A stretch of 9,810 nucleotides of DNA, taken from NCBI GenBank assembly GCA_016650185.1, contig JAENWE010000172.1, positions 1-9,810 of the forward strand, in the 5' to 3' direction. Made by a program: the position numbers and the translations under genes. Below, piece after piece: positions 5,744-9,810 of this stretch (positions within the stretch are counted from its first letter, which is position 1; each line of letters begins with the position of its first letter). The stretch comes from Vicinamibacteria bacterium. Lineage in GTDB: Bacteria; Acidobacteriota; Vicinamibacteria; Fen-336; JAGNNV01. The notes beneath the pieces were generated by a model. The model was given only the letters and a program-made list of their open reading frames with translations. It was not told the DNA's origin and did not search any database.

Positions 5744-8095
5744 TCATCCGCGCTGTTTCGCGCGGGCCAGGAACTGAAACATGGCCCGACGAATGAAGGC
5801 TGGCCAGCGTTCGTCGAGAATGGGAACGGCGGCGGTGGCCCCGGGCTCATTCCAGACATTGGTAGGCCCAGTGACGTCCCAGATCAGGTCGGCGCCTTTC
5901 AGTCCGGCCGCCATGATGGCCTTGTCCGCCTTCCCACCATTACCAGAGAACCGGTTGGCATGAACGCGGGTGCGATCGGAGAAGGCTCCCACGTCGAACG
6001 GCCCGGCGCCCGGAAAGAGGCTCTCCAGGCCCAAAACGGCGACGCCGAACGAGTTGTTGTCGCGGATCTCGTTCTCGCTGACTTCCGTATCGTCGGCGGC
6101 CAGGATGAACACTCCTCCTCCCGACGGCACCTTCGACACGATGGAGCCGGGGTCAGCGAAGTTTTCGTGGTTGTTCCCGATGATCCGATTGAACGCGACC
6201 CGCGTACGCTTCGCTTCCTTCGAAGGATTTCCCGGCAGGGCGAAGACGAGAATCCCCCCGGAGTTGTCGTAGACGTGGTTCCGCTCGACTCGTGCGTCGA
6301 CCGAGTTCTCGATCTCGACGCCGCTGACGTTGCCGTGGGCGATGCAGTCTTCGATCGCGATACCCTTCGACTGGCCGACATAGATCCCGGCATCGCGCGC
6401 GCCGATCACCTCCACCCTCTGGATCTTGACGAAAGACGAACGCACCGGATAGACACCATAAAGACCAGTGTCCTCGAGCTTCGCATCGGTGAGGGTGAAA
6501 TTCGTGGTCTCCTGGGCGACCACACCGTTGCCCACGTAGTGACGGACCTCGAAATTCGACATCGTGAAATCGCGACCCGACACGATGACCGCGTCGGAGT
6601 GGACTCCCCGGCCGTCGAGAACAGGACGTGTGGCCGGAGTGCCGTCACCGCCCACGAGAGTGATCCTGTTCGCGTCGACCGTGATGGATTCGGAGTATTC
6701 GCCGGACCTTACCCTGATTACCGAACCGGGCGCGGCCCGGTCTATGGCCTCCTGAATCGACTGCCCCGGAAGCACCACGAACTCGCCCACCGTGGCAACG
6801 AGCCTTCGGCCGAGGCCGCGGTTGAACCGGGCGGCCGAGGTCCGCGCCGGACTGGATAGCCGACCGGCCACGGGCAGAGTCGATGGCACGCGACGCGGAG
6901 GGTCAGCGAGAGCGCTCTCATCCGTCAAGGCATTGAGGAACGCGATCAGATCCTGCCGCTGCTGAGGAGTGAGGCGGATGGGCCGGATCTTGTCATCCAG
7001 GTTAGGGGTCAAGACCCCCATCCCGGGACCGCCCCCCTTCGAGTAGAAGTCGACCACTTCATCCAGGTTCTGGAAACGGCCGTTGTGCATGTAGGGCGCG
7101 GTGAGGGCCACGTTTCTCAGGGTGGGTACCTTGAACGCCCCGCGGAGAGCGGGACTGGAGACGATGTCGCCCCTCCCTCGATCCTCGGCCTCATCGTCGA
7201 GCTTTGGCACTCCGATGACTTTGAAATCCGGGCTCGAGAACGTGGGCAGAGAGTGGCACTCGAAGCATCTCGCCTGTCCGGACCGGAAAACGTCGAAGCC
7301 TCGACGTTGCGACAGAGTGAGGGCGGCGCGGTCGCCGGCCACATAGCGGTCGAAAGGCGAGCGGGTCGAAAGCTGCGTACGTTCAAAAGCGGCGAGCGCT
7401 TTGGTGACGTTCGCCAGGTTGATCGACGAGCCCATGTGCCCGCCAAAGGCCGCATCGAACATCGATTGGTATTCGGGCAGGGTAGCCAGCTCGCCTGAGA
7501 GATTGGCGTCGGTCTCTCTCATCTCTTCAGGAGCGGTGATGGGATTCCTCGCCTGGTCTTCGAGGTCTTTCGCCCGGCCGTCCCAGAACTGGGTCTGGTT
7601 GAAGGCGGCGTTCCAAACGGTGGGCGCGCCCCGGCGAATCACCCGCCCGCCCTTCCGATCGGGACCAAGGCCCTTGCCGCCTTCCCCCATCGCCTTACCC
7701 CGGCCATCCGAGTATCCGAAATCCGGATGGTGGCAGGTCGCGCAGGACATGTCGTTCTTGCCGGAAAGGACCGGGTCATAGAACAGGAGTTTCCCGAGCG
7801 CGGCCCGACGAGCGAAGTGAGGGTCGGTGACGGAGTTGTCGGGGCGCTGAATCATGTTCGGCCAGACCGCGGCCAGACCTCCGGCCCCGCTCGGACCCGC
7901 CGTGTTGGCGGCGCCCTCCGTGTCGACCGGCACCGCCATCGCCGCCACCACGCCAATGACGGTCAAGGGCAGAAGGACCATCGCACCCAGGATTCCCGCG
8001 AAGATCTTCGGACCCCGCGACCGACGTCTAGGCGCCCGGCGCGGAGTTTTGGGCAGGGCAGAGTAGCTAGGTCGTTTGGGCGGCGGCGTGGGCAT
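5744..8095 (-). CDS. Membrane-anchored di-heme cytochrome c peroxidase/MauG-type protein fused to a right-handed beta-helix domain
   Basis: A 783-residue two-module periplasmic protein. Residues 1-30 are basic and proline-rich and face the cytoplasm; a single hydrophobic anchor at about 31-56 follows. Residues about 78-395 are a di-heme cytochrome c peroxidase/MauG-family domain. Its first heme site is C118-A-T-C121-H122 and its second is C277-F-E-C280-H281. Family blocks include LGKLLFYDPVLSG, WNAAFNQTQFWDGRAKDLED and FKVPTLRNVALTAPYMHNGR; the last block is the region near the second heme where ligand-bearing residues usually lie. A linker at about 396-432 leads to a NosD-like parallel beta-helix, about 438-740, opening with PGQSIQEAIDRAAPGSVIRV and carrying many 22-25-residue rungs. 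One rung set, GGILVFALPGNPS then GGGVFILAADDTEVSENEIR, is characteristic of a family I recall as TIGR03805 (beta_helix_1). By family knowledge the first domain reduces H2O2 or oxidises a partner, and beta-helices often bind or process polysaccharides. The joint role is unknown. ATG 8095 has AGGAAG just upstream, inside the MFS gene, which it overlaps by 29 bases. Confidence 0.92.
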   Translation of the reverse strand: MPTPPPKRPSYSALPKTPRRAPRRRSRGPKIFAGILGAMVLLPLTVIGVVAAMAVPVDTEGAANTAGPSGAGGLAAVWPNMIQRPDNSVTDPHFARRAALGKLLFYDPVLSGKNDMSCATCHHPDFGYSDGRGKAMGEGGKGLGPDRKGGRVIRRGAPTVWNAAFNQTQFWDGRAKDLEDQARNPITAPEEMRETDANLSGELATLPEYQSMFDAAFGGHMGSSINLANVTKALAAFERTQLSTRSPFDRYVAGDRAALTLSQRRGFDVFRSGQARCFECHSLPTFSSPDFKVIGVPKLDDEAEDRGRGDIVSSPALRGAFKVPTLRNVALTAPYMHNGRFQNLDEVVDFYSKGGGPGMGVLTPNLDDKIRPIRLTPQQRQDLIAFLNALTDESALADPPRRVPSTLPVAGRLSSPARTSAARFNRGLGRRLVATVGEFVVLPGQSIQEAIDRAAPGSVIRVRSGEYSESITVDANRITLVGGDGTPATRPVLDGRGVHSDAVIVSGRDFTMSNFEVRHYVGNGVVAQETTNFTLTDAKLEDTGLYGVYPVRSSFVKIQRVEVIGARDAGIYVGQSKGIAIEDCIAHGNVSGVEIENSVDARVERNHVYDNSGGILVFALPGNPSKEAKRTRVAFNRIIGNNHENFADPGSIVSKVPSGGGVFILAADDTEVSENEIRDNNSFGVAVLGLESLFPGAGPFDVGAFSDRTRVHANRFSGNGGKADKAIMAAGLKGADLIWDVTGPTNVWNEPGATAAVPILDERWPAFIRRAMFQFLARAKQRG

Positions 8096-9293
8096 GCTCT
8101 TCCTGTTCTATTCCGAGACGCGAGACAAGCCAGCGACTCTGAAGGACAACCCAGGCGGTGCAGACGGCGCCCGCCAGATAGAACACGTTGCGATAGGCCG
8201 AGACGGGATCCACCGCATTTCGACCGAGGGCCACCATGGCGCCGCCGCACGCGGGACCCAGAAGCATGCCAAGGGCGCCGGCCATGTTGACCCAGGCCAT
8301 CATGCGGCCGCGGGACTCGGACGGCACCAGAGTCGCGGCGTAGCAAAGCACCGTGCCATACATAAACGACGAGGCGATGCCCGCGCCGATCATGGAGAGG
8401 GGCAGGAAAGCCTTGGGAACGACGGCGAGCGAAGTGATGGCGGCGCCATAGAACAAAGCCCCCATCCCCAGAAGCGCGGCCCGCGGCATCCGATCGCCCA
8501 TCCGGCTCGCCGGATACATCAGTAGAGCGAAGGGCAGCATCAGCATCGAGTAGAGCAACCCGACGCTGCGGTCCGACAGCCCGTGAGTCCGAGTCGCGAA
8601 CAGAGCGAAGGTCACGATGATGAGACCCACGGTGAATCGTTCCACGAACGCCGCGGAAAGCGGGCCGAGAACATCGGGGTCGCGCCACGAAAGTCGTCGC
8701 GACGCGGAGGCCTCGTGGCGCTCGATCGGCAGAGTGGAGGCGTACAAGAAAGGAGCAGCCAGGGCCACGAGGGTTGAGAGTGAAGCGCCTATCAAGAAGG
8801 GCAGGCGGGCGCTCACCCCCACCAGGATGCCACCGAGGCCGCTGCCGAAAGCGATGGCCAGCATGACCGCCCCTCCGGCCAGGCCCATCGCCCTTCCTGC
8901 TCCCACGAGCGGCTTGTAGGCCGCCGCGCGAGCGAGAAGAAGAGTCGCGGCGCCCAGATGAGCCGCCCCTTCGAGGGTCCGCAAGAAAAGGATAAGCGGC
9001 GTGGCGAGCGGGAGCGAGACCACGACCAGGAGGAGGGCGTCGAGGCCACCGAGAATCATGAGCCAGCGAGCGGACAGGTGGGTGGCGCCCGAGGACACGA
9101 GCCGCGCGATCACCGGCGTGATCAGGATCGCCCCAAGCATGTTGAGGGACATGAAGGCGTGCATCGGACCCTCGTCTCCGCCGTGGAACTGGGCGAAGAG
9201 CGGCCGGATGGCCGGCGCCAGCAACGTTGCCGGCAGCATCTGCAGAAAAACCGCCGCGATGAGCCAGTGGAGCGATGCGTGTTTCGCATCCAT
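8067..9293 (-). CDS. Major facilitator superfamily (MFS) transporter
   Basis: A 408-residue inner-membrane transporter with about twelve hydrophobic helices in two halves, joined by a polar loop around residues 193-206 (ERHEASASRRLSWRD). A motif-A-like loop, SRMGDRMPRAAL, sits near 263-274 between helices 8 and 9 of the second half. SESRGRMMAWVNMAGALGML at about 326-345 and the LGPACGGAM segment are typical of drug/sugar-efflux-type MFS proteins, but the substrate cannot be told. The start is placed at the ATG at 9293, with GGAG nine bases upstream. A GTG at 9326 in the same frame would add 11 polar residues but has no Shine-Dalgarno. The gene overlaps the downstream cytochrome/beta-helix start by 29 bases and follows arsM by 114 bases, so it may be co-transcribed with both. 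An arsenic link is possible from position only; it is not a recognisable ArsB, Acr3 or ArsJ. Confidence 0.88.
   Translation of the reverse strand: MDAKHASLHWLIAAVFLQMLPATLLAPAIRPLFAQFHGGDEGPMHAFMSLNMLGAILITPVIARLVSSGATHLSARWLMILGGLDALLLVVVSLPLATPLILFLRTLEGAAHLGAATLLLARAAAYKPLVGAGRAMGLAGGAVMLAIAFGSGLGGILVGVSARLPFLIGASLSTLVALAAPFLYASTLPIERHEASASRRLSWRDPDVLGPLSAAFVERFTVGLIIVTFALFATRTHGLSDRSVGLLYSMLMLPFALLMYPASRMGDRMPRAALLGMGALFYGAAITSLAVVPKAFLPLSMIGAGIASSFMYGTVLCYAATLVPSESRGRMMAWVNMAGALGMLLGPACGGAMVALGRNAVDPVSAYRNVFYLAGAVCTAWVVLQSRWLVSRLGIEQEEHAHAAAQTT
8099..8104 (-). promoter_or_regulatory. Ribosome-binding site of the cytochrome/beta-helix gene, embedded in the MFS coding end
   Basis: AGGAAG on the minus strand lies just before ATG 8095 and inside the last codons of the MFS gene, whose stop is at 8067-8069. 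The site plus the 29-base overlap suggests translational coupling of transporter and cytochrome. Confidence 0.6.
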
Positions 9294-9407
9294 GTCGGCA
9301 AGCTCCGGCGATGTGTCGACGTTCACCCGGCGGATTTTGTCATGCCTCGCCCTGCTGCGCCCTCAGTTTGCCCGCGCGTGGGTCGCTTTGGCCCCGACTA
9401 CTCCGGG
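9294..9407. other. Short gap between arsM and the MFS gene
   Basis: A 114-base gap on the minus strand, or 81 if the MFS gene starts at the GTG at 9326. I see no T-run terminator and no clear promoter, so read-through from arsM into the MFS gene is plausible but unproven. Confidence 0.35.
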
Positions 9408-9810
9408 CTAGGAACAGCAGGTTGGTCCACAGCAGGACGCAGCGGCTGGCTTGGTCTCGGCTGCGGATCCGGAAGCGGCCAAAGCCTTTCGGGCCCGGAA
9501 GGTCACCGACCGAACCGTGCCGCGAAGGTCATCGAGGCTCACGCCCGCCTTGGCGACCAGTCGTTCGGCTTCGGCGCGCGCATGTTCGATCACCACCGAG
9601 CCATAGTCGATGTCCTTGACGATCTCGATATCGCCGAGGCCGGCATCTTTCAGCATGCCGAAGTAGGCATCGCGCATGGCCGCGCCGGAGATGCACCCGA
9701 CGTAGGCGTAGACATCCTTCTCGATCTCCGGCGGAAGGGCCTTGTCGAGGACGATGTCGGAAATCACGAGACGCCCCCCGGGCTTCAGAATGCGCGCGAT
9801 CTCCTTGAAC
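9408..9810 (-). CDS. arsM: Arsenite S-adenosylmethionine methyltransferase ArsM (C-terminal 133 residues; N-terminus off window)
   Basis: The C-terminal part of ArsM, a cytoplasmic SAM-dependent methyltransferase that adds methyl groups to As(III), giving methylated and eventually volatile arsenicals. The visible part starts in the Rossmann fold: FKEIARILKPGGRLVISDIV is the post-motif strand typical of Methyltransf_11-type domains. YVGCISGA follows (Cys39 of the fragment), matching the conserved Cys of the ArsM/AS3MT C-terminal region that binds arsenite (the C224/C206-type position in algal/human enzymes). The C-terminus is a cysteine-rich tail, SCCGPTCCS (C126, C127, C131, C132), seen in many bacterial ArsM proteins and likely able to bind arsenic or other soft metals. 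The 5' part, including the SAM motif I and the other catalytic cysteines, is outside the window. A GTG at 9767 could be mistaken for a start, but the family match continues straight through it to the edge. It reads into the MFS gene 114 bases downstream. Confidence 0.88.
   Translation of the reverse strand, partial: FKEIARILKPGGRLVISDIVLDKALPPEIEKDVYAYVGCISGAAMRDAYFGMLKDAGLGDIEIVKDIDYGSVVIEHARAEAERLVAKAGVSLDDLRGTVRSVTFRARKALAASGSAAETKPAAASCCGPTCCS

Noticed and set aside
5693..6859. Long plus-strand reading frame (388 codons) opposite the cytochrome/beta-helix gene
   Set aside because: It lies antisense to a well-supported beta-helix coding region; its composition is a mirror of that gene's codon bias and no motif is visible.
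7963..8688. Minus-strand frame overlapping the MFS gene and the start of the cytochrome gene
   Set aside because: It is an out-of-frame shadow of the MFS gene, rich in Arg/Gly/Ser with no hydrophobic pattern or known domain.

Overview
The window is GC-rich DNA from a Gram-negative bacterium. Evidence for an outer membrane is a TonB-dependent receptor with an N-terminal carboxypeptidase-regulatory-like (Oar-type) domain. A periplasmic c-type di-heme protein and an ArsM with a cysteine-rich tail fit the same picture. Oar-type receptors of this shape are especially abundant in Acidobacteriota and also occur in Myxococcota and related soil lineages. I infer an acidobacterium-like host, but no phylogenetic marker is present to settle it.

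Layout, left to right. (1) Positions 1-1259, minus strand: 5' part of the Oar-like TonB-dependent receptor, running off the left edge. (2) Positions 1581-2459, minus strand: a complete rhomboid-family intramembrane serine protease with an N-terminal four-cysteine ribbon. (3) Positions 2460-5095: a decayed, repeat-rich island. It holds a frameshifted WD40 remnant (about 2520-2742) and a palindromic intergenic repeat, copy A (about 2794-2990). These are followed by an intact YwiC-like membrane protein gene (3087-3980, plus) and a GMC-family flavin oxidoreductase pseudogene (about 4021-4755, plus). The island ends with a second, inverted repeat, copy B (about 4808-5011). A and B share a perfect 97-base match in opposite orientation and bracket the YwiC-like gene and the GMC relic. 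(4) Positions 5096-9810, minus strand: four co-directional genes, transcribed from right to left. They are arsM (5' end off the right edge), an MFS transporter, a di-heme cytochrome c peroxidase/MauG-type protein fused to a right-handed beta-helix, and a Nudix hydrolase. The transporter and cytochrome genes overlap by 29 bases and the Nudix gene starts 33 bases after the cytochrome gene ends, so at least these three look like one transcription unit.

No CRISPR array, tRNA, rRNA, transposase gene or recognisable defence system is visible. The two things most worth following up are the di-heme peroxidase/beta-helix fusion in its MFS-Nudix-ArsM context, and the inverted repeat pair in the pseudogene island.
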